From contig JAJJLU010003601.1 in NCBI GenBank assembly GCA_023807065.1, forward strand, positions 1-47,054: DNA of 47,054 bases, given 5' to 3'. A program made the position numbers and the translations under genes. The notes under the pieces are model-generated. The model ran no database searches, was not told the origin of the DNA, and was given only the letters and a program-made list of their open reading frames with translations. Source of the stretch: Isotricha intestinalis (taxonomy: Eukaryota; Ciliophora; Litostomatea; Vestibuliferida; Isotrichidae). This document shows positions 28,218 to 38,748 of this stretch, one piece after another (the first letter of the stretch is position 1; each line of letters starts with the position of its first letter).

Positions 28218-30074
28218 ATGTCAGAAGAGGAAAATAAAGAAAAAGAAATAAAAAATTTAGAAAACATAGATTACAAAAATAAAAAAGAAAGAGTAGCAAC
28301 ACCTTATTCTCGTTTAGCATTGTCTCAACTTGGAATAAAAGAAGAACAATTATATGAAATATCAAAAGAAGAATATTTAAAAATGCATCCTGAATTAAAA
28401 TATGCTTCTTCAGAAGTAAAAAATAAAAGATATGAACATTTTAATAAAAGAAGAGAAGAAAAAATTGAAAAAGCGAAAAAATTAAGAAATGAAATTATAG
28501 AAGAAGAAAAAAAAGAAAAAGAAGAAAAAGGAGAAAATGAATCAGAAGAAAATGATGATAAAAAAAAGAAAAAAAAATTTCAAAGTGGTGCGATTAAAAA
28601 AGAATTAGAAAAATTAGAAATGATAAAAAAACAACAATTAGGAGAAATAAAAAATATTATTGATTATGCTTATAAAACTGAAGAAGTGAAAAAAAAAAAT
28701 GATGAAAAAATAAAATTACAAGAAGAAAAAGCAGAAAAATTAAGAAAAGAAAGAGAAAAACAAAAAAAAGAAAGAGAAGAATTACAAAAAAAAAGAGAAG
28801 AAGAAAAAAGAGAAAAACAAAAAAAAGAAAAAGAAGAATTTGAAAAAAAAATAAAAGAAAGAGAAAAAAAAGAAAAGGAATTAGAAAAAGAAGAAAAAGA
28901 AAAAAAAAAGAAAATAGAAGAAGAAATAAAAAAAAAACAAGAAGAAAATGAGAAAAAACAAGAAGAAATGAAAAAAAAAATAGAAAACAATTTAAAAGAA
29001 GAATTAAAGAAAAAATTAGAAAGACAAAAAGAATTAGAAGAAAGAGAAGAAAATAGAATAAAAACTTTAGAAAAAAAAAGAAAAACAGAATTAAAAGAAA
29101 TAGAAAAAAAAAAGAAAGAAAAAGAAAAAAAAATAAAAATTGCAATTGAAAAAAGTGAAAATGAAATAAGAAAAAAAAGAGAAGCTTATGAAGAAAAAGT
29201 AAAAAAAGAAGAAGAATTAAAAAAAATTGCAGAAAAAAATGCAAAAAAAGAAAGAAAAAAACATGAAGAAGAAATTAAAAAAAAAGAAGAAGACATTCAA
29301 AAAGTTTTAAAAGAAAATGAAAAAATTTTACAAAAAAAAGTAGATGATTATAATAAAAAACAAAAAGAATTAGCAAAATTACAAAAAATAAAAGATGAAA
29401 AAATTAAAAAAGAAGCTATTCAAAAGCAAAAAGACATTAAAATTAGAGAAAAAAAAATTCAAGATACTTTAGATAAAAATAAATCATTAATGCAAGAAAA
29501 AAAAAAACAATTGTTAGAAAAATTTAGTGAGAATGATAAAAGAATTCAAAAACAAAAAGATGAAAATGAAAAAAATATTAATGATAAAAATTTAGAAAAA
29601 CAAATGAAACAAGAAGATATAAGTGATTCTTTACAAATGTTTGAAAATCAATTAGAATTTAAAAAACAACAAAAATTAAATGAAATGGATGAAAGAGATA
29701 AAAGATTAGAAAAGATGCATCAAGATAAAATTAAAATAAATATTAAAAAAAGAAAATTAAATGATGATTTACAAGCAAGAAAAATTGTTTTAAGAAATAA
29801 AGTGAATAATATTTTAGCTAGTGGTAATTATAATGATAAAGATGATATTTATAAAAAAGTTTTTTCTGAAGAAGAATTAAAGCAAATACAAAAAAATTTA
29901 CCTCCTGAAGAAAAAGAAAAAGAAGAAAAAAATAATGAAGAAAAAAAAGAAGAAGAAAATAAAAATAATAAAGTAAAAATGAAGAAAATTAATACTGAAG
30001 ATGCTCAAAAAAATAAAGAAGATCAAGAATTATTTGTTACACAAGCTAATAATATTAATTCAATTGATAATTAA
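28218..30074 (+). CDS. Long charged coiled-coil protein, 618 aa
   Basis: After an acidic start (MSEEENKEKEIKNLENID) comes a distinct head motif at about residues 36-90, TPYSRLALSQLGIKEEQLYE followed by ISKEEYLKMHPELKYAS. Then about 450 residues are almost entirely Lys, Glu, Arg and Gln with Leu/Ile at heptad spacing, a continuous single-helix or coiled-coil rod. The final 90 residues include NILASGNYNDKDDIYKKVFS and an acidic Asn/Glu/Lys tail. There are no catalytic motifs. Proteins with a short conserved head and a long charged rod are frequent in basal bodies and axonemes, which would fit the tubulin carboxypeptidase next door, but the function is inferred. The adenine-rich coding strand makes its antisense look open; those antisense frames are not genes. 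Confidence 0.85.
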   Translation: MSEEENKEKEIKNLENIDYKNKKERVATPYSRLALSQLGIKEEQLYEISKEEYLKMHPELKYASSEVKNKRYEHFNKRREEKIEKAKKLRNEIIEEEKKEKEEKGENESEENDDKKKKKKFQSGAIKKELEKLEMIKKQQLGEIKNIIDYAYKTEEVKKKNDEKIKLQEEKAEKLRKEREKQKKEREELQKKREEEKREKQKKEKEEFEKKIKEREKKEKELEKEEKEKKKKIEEEIKKKQEENEKKQEEMKKKIENNLKEELKKKLERQKELEEREENRIKTLEKKRKTELKEIEKKKKEKEKKIKIAIEKSENEIRKKREAYEEKVKKEEELKKIAEKNAKKERKKHEEEIKKKEEDIQKVLKENEKILQKKVDDYNKKQKELAKLQKIKDEKIKKEAIQKQKDIKIREKKIQDTLDKNKSLMQEKKKQLLEKFSENDKRIQKQKDENEKNINDKNLEKQMKQEDISDSLQMFENQLEFKKQQKLNEMDERDKRLEKMHQDKIKINIKKRKLNDDLQARKIVLRNKVNNILASGNYNDKDDIYKKVFSEEELKQIQKNLPPEEKEKEEKNNEEKKEEENKNNKVKMKKINTEDAQKNKEDQELFVTQANNINSIDN

Positions 30075-30234
30075 ATAAAAAAATTTAAATTAAATATATT
30101 TTGGGATTTTAAGTTTATTAATATTTTATTAAAAAAGGATATTCATCTTTTTTTTTATTTAAAATAAAAAATAAATAATTTAAATATTTTTCTTTCTTTT
30201 AAATTTATTCTATTAATATTTCTTTTTTATTTTA

Positions 30235-33049
30235 CTAAGCATAAATTTTATCAGAAATCATTTTAGGAACAGTATCATCTTGACTTAAAATAATAACTTG
30301 TGCTAAACATTTATTTTGATCATTAAAGAAAACTTGAAATTTAATAAATAGTAAATAATCTAAATAATTAATATAAGCATAAACAAATTCAAATTTTTTA
30401 GCAGAAGATTCAACATTATTAATATTATTAATAGGTAATAAACCAATAATTTCACTAAAATTTTTAGCAGCTGATTTAATATTATTGTAAGGTAAACCTA
30501 TTTTTTCTTCTTCTCTTTTATACTTAGATTTTTCTGCCATTTGCCAAAATTCAGAAAAATTTTCTAAATTAACTTTACTATTTGGAATATAATAATCTGC
30601 GTATGAAATTTCAATAAGTTTATCTATTTTATAAGTTTCTTTTACTGGGATTCCATGTGGATTTCCTTTAACATCTAATTCTTGTAAATCAAATTTTAAA
30701 ATTATATGAAATGAACAACTTGAATAAACAATATTTGGTTCTTTTGATAATTTTAAATATAAATGTCCAGTTTGATTAGTATTTAAACTTTTAATTTCTA
30801 TTATTTCAGTTTTATTAAAATCAAAGCCTGAATTTTGACTATCTTCAATATCTAAAGATACATTATTTATAGATTGTAATTCAATTGTATTTGTAATTTC
30901 AAAATCAAGAACTACAATTTGTTCATGAATAATCTTACTATATTTAGTGAAATATTCTGCTGTTTGATCAGTTAATTTTTTATATGGAGTTATTATTTTT
31001 GGATTTCCATAAAGTTTTCTAAACATAGTTTTCTTATAATCATCTTCTTCAGTTTTATTTTCTTCTTCTTCTTTAATATTTTTTTTATCTGTTTTTTTTG
31101 GTTCATTCATTTTATTTTTAATTAAAATTTGAGATATTTTCTCTGGATTATTTAAAATTCCTTTTAATTCATTTGCAATATCATCACTTCCTAATAAATT
31201 ATCTTTTTCATTTTTTAATATAGTTTGAATAATGTCAATATCTAAATCATTGTTTAAAGGGTTATTTCCTTTTTTTTTTGAAGGAAAAATAAAATCAACT
31301 ATATTATTATTTTCATTTGTTTTTTCAGTATTATTTTCTTCATTTTCTTCTTCATTATTATCTTTTAATTGAGTGACAGCTTTATAATAAAAAAAAGCTC
31401 TTTCTCTAACTTCACTATCAATATCATTAAAGCTTTTTTTAATTAAATTTATTATTGTTTTTCTTAAAGAGATTTCTTTAAAAGCAATTTCACCTAAAGC
31501 TGAAATAGCACTTGCTCTTACCATTGGACTTTCTAATATAATTTGATTATAAATATATCTAACTAATTTTCCAGGATTTGTTATAGATTGACATTCATTT
31601 CCTAATAAATTTAATATTTTAATTTTAACTACTTCATATTGACAATCTGGAATTATTTCTGCTAAGAAAAATAATGTTTGTAATTTTAAATCTTTATCAT
31701 TATAAAAATACCATATTAAAGCATCTAATATTTCTAATTTTGTTGCAGGATTTGCATCTAATTTAAATATTGACGTAAAGAAATTATAATATAATTTATT
31801 CTTCTTTGGATTATTTTTTGATATTTCTTTTGATATTACCACAATTTCTTTTTTAAAATCTTCTTTAAATTTAGGATATTGTTCAATAAAAGCTTTAAAC
31901 ATTTTTTCTAATCGACTATCACTTAAATCTTTTGAAATTTTTAAAAAAATAGATAAAGCATATGCTTTAGTACTTGAATTATTACCTGAATCTTCAATAA
32001 TTCTTTCAATTTCTAAAAATAATTCTAAAGAAGAACCTGCTGGGAAATTTCCTTTAGAAATAAACTTATCTAAAGTTTTTAAAGCTGCAAATTTAGTACA
32101 TTTATTTACAGAAGTTAATAAATCTGTAATAGCTTCGATAGCAGTTTTATTTAAATTAGTTTTTTTTTTAAGTGAAAAAATTGCTCTACAAGCTTCAATT
32201 TTAATTGAATCTTCAACTTTATAAGTACATCTTTCTAAAAATATTGTAAAAACTTTTATAGTTTCACTTTTTAATTCTTCTTTATTCATTAATTGAGAAA
32301 TATATCTGATTAATTGACATAAAGCAAATTGACTTCTTGATTTCGAAGCATCAGCAATTTTCGAAAAAATTTTAATAAGAAATAATTTATCTTTATCCTT
32401 AATTTCCTTTAATAATAATAAAGTATGAAAAGTAATTAAATTATTTTGTCCTATTGAATTATTTAATTTTTCTGAAATTTCACTAATCCAATTTTTTGCT
32501 ACATTAAATCCTTTAAAAACCATAATTAAAGTGCAAATTAAAGCACTAGATGCGATTTCTGTATTTTTATTTGATATAGCAACTTTTAAATATCTTTCAA
32601 CAGCATTAACACTACTATTATCTATAATTTGACCAAGTAATCTAAAACAACAAGGTTTGATTAAATCTCCTCCTTGTTGATTAATTTCATTTATTAATGA
32701 ACCTGTTAAAATAAATGAATTTTGCCAAAAATTTAAATGCTTTACAAATAAAAATATTAATCTTCTTAATGATATATTTGCTGAATGAAGTAGTTTTGAT
32801 GTATTAAAAAATAAAGTTTCTTTTTCTTGAGATGTAAATTTTCTTCCTTGATTTAAAAGATATATTAAATCTACTAAGATATCTATACATTCATTTGTTT
32901 TTATATTTTTGTCATTGAAAACTGTTGCATTTTGAATTATTAATTCTTTTCTCATTTCATCAAAACGAGCTATTTTATTTTTATATTATATATTATTTCT
33001 TACGAACTATTTCCATTTTTATATCGTCATTGAATTTAAAGTCAGACAT
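30235..33049 (-). CDS. Coatomer subunit gamma (COPI), 926 aa, two exons
   Basis: Exon 1 is 33049-33004, encoding MSDFKFNDDIKMEIV plus one base. Exon 2 is 32969-30235. Gamma-COP is part of the COPI coat that moves vesicles from Golgi to ER and within the Golgi. The N-terminal HEAT-like solenoid shows family landmarks: ATVFNDKNIKTNECIDILVD, LLNQGRKFTSQEKETLFFNT, VRASAISALGEIAFKE and VRERAFFYYKAV. A charged linker at about 545-650 leads to the C-terminal appendage domain. The sequence is divergent in places where fungi and animals are conserved (for example NTSKLLHSANISLRRLIFLF). The gene ends with TAG. It converges with the coiled-coil gene across 160 bases. The corrected start leaves 139 bases to the divergent surface protein gene. 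Confidence 0.93.
32970..33003 (-). other. 34-nt spliceosomal intron in the gamma-COP gene
   Basis: On the minus strand it begins GTAAGAAATAATATATAATA and ends with AAAATAG, so it has a consensus donor and acceptor. It contains in-frame stops. Splicing joins 15 codons starting MSDFKFNDDIKMEIV to RFDEMRKELIIQN in frame. Total coding length becomes 2781 bases, an exact multiple of three. Confidence 0.85.
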
Positions 33050-33188
33050 TTTAAGATGTTTTATATTTTAAATATTTATTTTTTTTGCTTTAATGATTTA
33101 TTTTTTTTTAATTATTTATTAAATAAAAATGAAAAAAAATATATATAAAAAAAGATTTATGAATTTTTTAATGATAATAAAATAAAAA
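33050..33188. promoter_or_regulatory. Bidirectional upstream region, 139 bp
   Basis: This spacer lies between the corrected start of the gamma-COP gene (-) and the surface protein gene (+). It is A/T-only in long runs. It must carry both leaders; no specific motif can be named. Confidence 0.4.
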
Positions 33189-36100
33189 ATGCAAATTAAT
33201 TTTCTGATTGTAACTCTTTTTTCTAATGTTATATTTACAAATAGTTTTTTTCCTTTAAATGACATTATTAAAACAAATGAAAAAATGTTAATTATTCCAA
33301 ATCAATATAAGTCTAACACTTTTATAGGTATTTCTTCATCAAATATTTATCAATTTGAACCTTTTCAAATTATAAATCAAATCACATTTCCTAATAATAA
33401 AATTTCAATAATAGATTCATCTAATATTATTTTCATAGATAAAGAATTAGTTTGTCTTGTATGTTTAGGAAAATATTTGCTTTCAATTTATAATATTTCA
33501 AACGGAGATTTAAAAGATTCTCTTGAATATCCTGAATCTTTTATTATATCCACTCAATATAAATGTGAAATAACTAATAATTCTGAAGAAATTTATATTT
33601 TATTTCCTCACCAAAACCTTGAAAAATTATCTTTAATAAGAATCAGATTATATAACAATCTATCTATAAATGGAAATATTATAAATATTCCAACAAATTT
33701 TTCATCATTCATTGAATTAAATACCACAAGCAATAATATTTTATTATTTCCAAATAAAATCTCACATTATTTGGGATATGTTAATATGAATAATTTATTA
33801 AATGTTATTCCAATATTTGACTTAAATAATAATTTTTTGATAGGAGGTTTTGAAATGGAGTCTGATTATATTTTATATGGATATAATAATGATTCAGCCG
33901 ATGTTATTAGTGTAATTATATATACTTTTAATAAAACACATTTAGAAGAATTAGAAACTATTTCTTCCTCTAAAATAATAAAAGATACTATTTCTGGTTT
34001 TAAAAGTGAAAGAGGGTTTTATATCTCTTTTTATGATACATTAAATTTTTATTTATATTATTATGAATCTAAAGAAAAAAAGTATTCAATAAAAACAAAA
34101 TTTTATTATACATCTGAAATCAAAGATATAAATTACATAAGAGGATATTTATTAGATAATGATACGATTGGATTTATTATAAAAGATGAAATAAATTCAA
34201 TAAATTGTTTTAAAATGACAACATATAGATATACTAATTGTACAAATTATGAAAAAATAATAAGTAAAGAAGGAGAATCAATTGCAATAAGGAATATAAC
34301 ACAATATATATCAAATGAAAATAATATTGTAAATAAAATATGTTTAGTAGATGAGAAAGATGTTGAAGTATCATTTTCAATGTCAGGATTATATAATGAA
34401 AATACTGGAAATATAAATAATACACCTTATATAAATATAAAATTAAATGAAAGCAACCCAACATACTCAACAAAATATGTTTCTTATGTTACAAATATTA
34501 AAAAATGGGAAGATGATGATGATTATAATTTAACAATGTGTGATTTTAAAATAAAAACAAGTTCATGTGATACAACTTGTGACATATGTAAAAATGTTTC
34601 TAATGAAATAAGATGTTTAACATGTAAAACAAATTATTATTTGATTGAAAATATAAAATATAAATGTGCATTATCAACCGAAAATATTTCAAATCATTAT
34701 TTTTCATTATTAGATCAAATGCATAAATTATGTAATTCTAATTGTAAATCTTGTAAATATAATTCGACATATTGTACCCAATGTGGAGAAAATTTATATT
34801 TAACAAAGGAAAATACATGCATTCAAAAATGTAAAAGAAATACTTTATATTATATAGAAAATAATAAAGTTATATGTTTAGAAAATAAAACTTCCTGTCC
34901 TCAAGATAAACCATTTTTTAATGAAGAAACATTAGAATGTTTCAAACAATGTGATTTACAAAAAAGAAAAGAATGTAGAATATGTGATAATGATTCATAT
35001 CAAGAATATAATAAATGTATTCCAAAAGATTCTCAAGTAAATATTTTAGATTATATAAATGACCCTTTAAATAATGGAAAAACCATTAATGGAGATACAA
35101 CAATTACAATAGAAAAATATCCTTCAGATGAATTTAATGAAGGTACAAGTACAATAAATTTAAAGGAATGTGAAGGAATTTTAAGAGAAAAATATAATAT
35201 TCCAAATAATGAAAGTTTAATTATTAAAAAAAAAGACACTTACATAGAAGGAAAAGCATCTAAAGATGTAGATTTTAATGTATATGATAGTAATGGTCGT
35301 TATTTAGATTTAAAAGTTTGTGATGGAATTCCAATTTCAATAGCAGTTCCTTTAGGAGATGTATCTAATATAAATTTAGAGCAGGCAAAACAATTCAATG
35401 AATTAGGAGTTGATATTTATAATCCTAATGATGATTTTTTTATTAATATTTGTAGTAATAATGATCTAGGTTTATCAACTGATATTTCTGTCCAAGATAG
35501 AAAAGATTTTTATGTTGATGCAAATTTTTGTGATGATAATTGTGTTTATAAAGGAATAAATTTTGACACAAATACAGTTGAATGTGACTGTAATTCTTAT
35601 AATTCTTCTACTTTTAATACAAGTAATGATGAAGTGGTAAAGAAAATTAATTTTTTTAAAAAAATTGTTGAAAATATTAATTATAAGATAGTAATTTGTT
35701 ATAAATTATTGAATCATTTTGAAAATTATAAAAAAAATTTCGGATTTTACTTTGTATTCATAATATTTATTCTTTTAATAATTTTGGCAGCACTTCATTT
35801 TAGTTTTTCAATGGCAATATTGCATAATAAAATTTCAAAATTAATGAATTTACCAAAAGAACACAAAACTATTATTCATCAAGGGATTACATTAAAAGCA
35901 AATCCAACTCAAAAAAGCAATAATAAAAAAGGTAATTTAAATCTATCAAATTCAGAGAGAGACTTAAATTTAGAAAAACATATATTTTTTGATTCCCATT
36001 TAAAAGATCAGATTATTTATCCAATGAAAAAAAATGAAGAAAAAGATTATAATGATATGACTTATTTTACTGCAATTGAAGAAGATAAAAGAAATTATTT

Positions 36101-36716
36101 TATAATTCTATATCAAATGTTCTTATCGAAAATTTTTATTTTAGAAGTTTTTTACTATAAAAGAGAATTTGATGTTATATATGTTTCTTTATCTACTTTT
36201 TTATTTTTTATAATGATTGATTTTTCTTTAAATGCTTTATTATTTAATGATGATATAATATCCCAAAAATATCATAATAATAATAAATTAGATTTTTGGA
36301 CAAGTGAAAGTTTATCAATTATTGCAAACGTAATTGGAAATTGTTTTACTTATTATATTTCTAAATTATCAAATTATTCTTTTGCTATAGAATTAATTCA
36401 AAAAGAAATTAAAGTAAATGCTGAAATTATTAAAACTTTCGAAGTTTTAGTAAAAAGAATTAAAATTAGATTAATGTTTTATTTTATTATACAATTTTTA
36501 TTTATGCTTTTTTTTATATATTATTTGACTATTTTTTGTGCATTGTATCAATATTCTCAAAAAGCACTTTTTATAAATTATCTTTTAGGATTAGTTAATT
36601 CTTTAATATATACAGCTTTTATTGCATTAATTATATCATTGATACGTTGTATTTCATTAAAATTCTTTAAACGTAGGGTTTTTAAAATTTCCCAATTTTT
36701 TTATGAACACTTTTAA
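33189..36716 (+). CDS. Large surface protein: signal peptide, Cys-rich region, C-terminal multi-helix domain, 1175 aa
   Basis: The N-terminus MQINFLIVTLFSNVIFTNSF is a signal peptide. About 420 residues follow with strand-rich, propeller-like patterning (SNIYQFEPFQIINQITF, CLGKYLLSIYNISNGDLKDS). A Cys-rich stretch at about 450-640 has spaced CxxC pairs (CDTTCDICKN, CKSCKYNSTYCTQCGENLYL) of the growth-factor-receptor or furin-repeat kind. A further extracellular part with potential N-glycosylation sites leads to a first helix at about 851-877 (VFIIFILLIILAALHF). Four or five more hydrophobic segments lie at about 975-1165. The last residues are basic and cytoplasmic. The layout suggests a receptor or channel at the cell surface. 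I do not recognise the family, and no kinase or cyclase motif is present. Confidence 0.85.
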   Translation: MQINFLIVTLFSNVIFTNSFFPLNDIIKTNEKMLIIPNQYKSNTFIGISSSNIYQFEPFQIINQITFPNNKISIIDSSNIIFIDKELVCLVCLGKYLLSIYNISNGDLKDSLEYPESFIISTQYKCEITNNSEEIYILFPHQNLEKLSLIRIRLYNNLSINGNIINIPTNFSSFIELNTTSNNILLFPNKISHYLGYVNMNNLLNVIPIFDLNNNFLIGGFEMESDYILYGYNNDSADVISVIIYTFNKTHLEELETISSSKIIKDTISGFKSERGFYISFYDTLNFYLYYYESKEKKYSIKTKFYYTSEIKDINYIRGYLLDNDTIGFIIKDEINSINCFKMTTYRYTNCTNYEKIISKEGESIAIRNITQYISNENNIVNKICLVDEKDVEVSFSMSGLYNENTGNINNTPYINIKLNESNPTYSTKYVSYVTNIKKWEDDDDYNLTMCDFKIKTSSCDTTCDICKNVSNEIRCLTCKTNYYLIENIKYKCALSTENISNHYFSLLDQMHKLCNSNCKSCKYNSTYCTQCGENLYLTKENTCIQKCKRNTLYYIENNKVICLENKTSCPQDKPFFNEETLECFKQCDLQKRKECRICDNDSYQEYNKCIPKDSQVNILDYINDPLNNGKTINGDTTITIEKYPSDEFNEGTSTINLKECEGILREKYNIPNNESLIIKKKDTYIEGKASKDVDFNVYDSNGRYLDLKVCDGIPISIAVPLGDVSNINLEQAKQFNELGVDIYNPNDDFFINICSNNDLGLSTDISVQDRKDFYVDANFCDDNCVYKGINFDTNTVECDCNSYNSSTFNTSNDEVVKKINFFKKIVENINYKIVICYKLLNHFENYKKNFGFYFVFIIFILLIILAALHFSFSMAILHNKISKLMNLPKEHKTIIHQGITLKANPTQKSNNKKGNLNLSNSERDLNLEKHIFFDSHLKDQIIYPMKKNEEKDYNDMTYFTAIEEDKRNYFIILYQMFLSKIFILEVFYYKREFDVIYVSLSTFLFFIMIDFSLNALLFNDDIISQKYHNNNKLDFWTSESLSIIANVIGNCFTYYISKLSNYSFAIELIQKEIKVNAEIIKTFEVLVKRIKIRLMFYFIIQFLFMLFFIYYLTIFCALYQYSQKALFINYLLGLVNSLIYTAFIALIISLIRCISLKFFKRRVFKISQFFYEHF

Positions 36717-37253
36717 TCAAAATTAATTTGTGAACTTTTATTTAAAATATTAGTTTAAAACATTTTAATTTAATTATATAAAAGAATTCTAATTATTTTT
36801 TCATTTATTGTAAATTTAAATTATTCACCCAAAATGATTTTTTAATAAAATTCTATTTATTAATTGATGAAATAATGAAAACATTCAAGTTCACAATATA
36901 AACTTTTATTCATATTTAAGGAAGTTCTAAAGTCACTAATGAATTAAATAATTCAATGGAAAGTATAATCAAAGGAGAGAATTTATAGATTATTTTAAAA
37001 AGTTGCCAGAAATATGAGTGATAATTATTATTATTATATTTGATATATTATGAAAAAATAATTAGAAAGTATAATAATTGTTTATTAAAAAAATATATCC
37101 TTTTTATTATTATTTGTAATTTTGATATATTTTTAAGAAAAATTTTCAAATGCATTAACTGTTCTTTATTTAATCAAATCTCTTTATTAGAGTTAGAAAA
37201 AAGAATTAATTTTATATATATTAAAAAATTATTTAATTTTATTTTAAATTTTA
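36717..37253. other. A/T-rich spacer with a short peptide-like tract
   Basis: This spacer lies between two plus-strand genes. At about 36920-37020 one plus frame reads GSSKVTNELNNSMESIIKGE, then NL, a TAG, IILKSCQKYE and TGA, which faintly resembles a SNARE motif. It is too short to call. A frame of 74 codons at 37040-37264 is mostly Ile/Phe/Lys and overlaps the next gene; I do not accept it. Confidence 0.4.
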
Positions 37254-38207
37254 ATGAATGCTAAATATAATGAATTCATTAATTTTTTAAATTATATTGG
37301 AATAATAACAGAAAGAACTAAAGAATCATTCAATAAGTCTTTGAATATGTTTTTATATAAAAATAAAAAACAAAAAAATATTTATTCAATTTTATCAGAA
37401 ATTCTTGAAAATTATCTTAATCTTCTTATTAAAGAAGATAGAACATCAATTGCAAAAACAATTGTTTCAAGATATAAAGAAAATAAAGATAGTTTAATAA
37501 AAAATATTTTATTTAAACTATTAAAAAATAAAGAAAAAAAATTTATGCTTTTGAATTTAGAAAATTGGCAAAAAAAAGTATTTTCTTATAATAATGAAGA
37601 AATGAAACAAAATAAAAGTGAATTTTTCAATAATAATACTAATTATAATAATCTAAATAGTAATGAAATAACTTATTTAACCCCTTTAGATATAAGTACA
37701 ATAGATTTAATTAATAGGCAACAACAATATATGAATAAATATAAACAAAATAAAATAAATCATTTAAAAGAAAATGAAAAATTAAATAATGAATTATGTC
37801 CATTTACTCCTATAATTTATACTAAGAATTCTTTTAATGAAAAAAAATTTTTAAAAAATTCAGAAAGAAATCCTTATAAAAGATTATATAATGATTTAGA
37901 AAAAAGACAAAATAAACAAGATAAAGTTCAACATGATAATATGTTATTAATTAAACAAAATGCAATGTTTAAAGCTACAAATCCTATTAGTCCAAAATTA
38001 AGGAAAATGAAATCAAAAGAAAGAATATATCAGTTATATAATGATTATAAGAAAAGAAGAAATAATAAAAATTTATTACAAAAAGAAATTGATAATGAAA
38101 GAGGATTAACTTTTTCTCCTTTTTTTATTAGTAAACCTAGATATTCAAAAAATAGTTCTTATAGAATGAAGACAATTGAAAATTCAGATATTAAAAATTT
38201 AGTTTAA
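37254..38207 (+). CDS. Basic protein with F-x-P motifs, 317 aa
   Basis: I do not recognise this as a named family. The first 110 residues look helical (EFINFLNYIGIITERTKESF, YSILSEILENYLNLLIKEDR) and could form a small folded domain. The C-terminal half is basic with a repeated pattern of an F-x-P element followed by a Tyr/Arg-rich helix: CPFTPIIYTKNSFNEKKFLK with YKRLYNDLEKRQNKQDK, then NPISPKLRKMKSKERIYQLY, and finally LTFSPFFISKPRYSK. Such F-x-P plus R-L-Y repeats are frequent in ciliate and flagellate proteins of unknown role, so a cytoskeletal function is a reasonable guess. The start ATG at 37254 is the first in frame. Confidence 0.75.
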   Translation: MNAKYNEFINFLNYIGIITERTKESFNKSLNMFLYKNKKQKNIYSILSEILENYLNLLIKEDRTSIAKTIVSRYKENKDSLIKNILFKLLKNKEKKFMLLNLENWQKKVFSYNNEEMKQNKSEFFNNNTNYNNLNSNEITYLTPLDISTIDLINRQQQYMNKYKQNKINHLKENEKLNNELCPFTPIIYTKNSFNEKKFLKNSERNPYKRLYNDLEKRQNKQDKVQHDNMLLIKQNAMFKATNPISPKLRKMKSKERIYQLYNDYKKRRNNKNLLQKEIDNERGLTFSPFFISKPRYSKNSSYRMKTIENSDIKNLV

Positions 38208-38748
38208 AAATTTAATTTTTTCTTTTTTGTTTTAAAAACAATAAATGTTATAAAAATAATATGCAATATATAAATTAAATACTTATATCTTTATTTTTAA
38301 TATTTATCCAAAAAACATTTTATTGTTTTATTAACAATATTTTTTTTGAGAATTAAATCAAAATAAGGTAATCTTTATTATTTTTCTTTAAAATATACAA
38401 TAATTAAGTTTAATTTTAATCATTCAAAAAATAATATAATAAAAAAATGTAATTGTTTTTATTGTTTTTTAGTTTTATCTTCTTTATTAATGAATCTATT
38501 TAATTCAAAAAATTAAAAATTAAAAAATAGATTTTAAAATAATAAGCAAATTCAAACATATGATTTTTAAAAAATATTAATAAAAAAAACAATTTTAAAA
38601 GTAATTAGGCATTAAATCTCATTATTTATCTTTCAAGAAAAAAAATAATATAAAATTAATCTTAATCTCCTTTTAAAATAAAAAAATAAAGCAAATAAAA
38701 AATAATTGTAAAAAAATTTAAAATTAAATTTTAATAATAATTAAATAA
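38208..38748. other. A/T-rich spacer upstream of the kinase gene
   Basis: This is a tandem plus-strand spacer with no open frame, repeat or RNA gene that I can support. It must contain the 3' end of one transcript and the promoter of the next. Confidence 0.55.

Noticed and set aside
28657..29244. Long antisense Phe/Leu-rich open frames opposite the coiled-coil gene
   Set aside because: They are the mirror of Lys/Glu codons in a purine-only coding strand; composition alone keeps them open.
37040..37264. 74-codon plus frame before the F-x-P protein gene
   Set aside because: Ile/Phe/Lys composition is what random A/T sequence gives, it overlaps the next gene, and no GT...AG pair joins it in frame.
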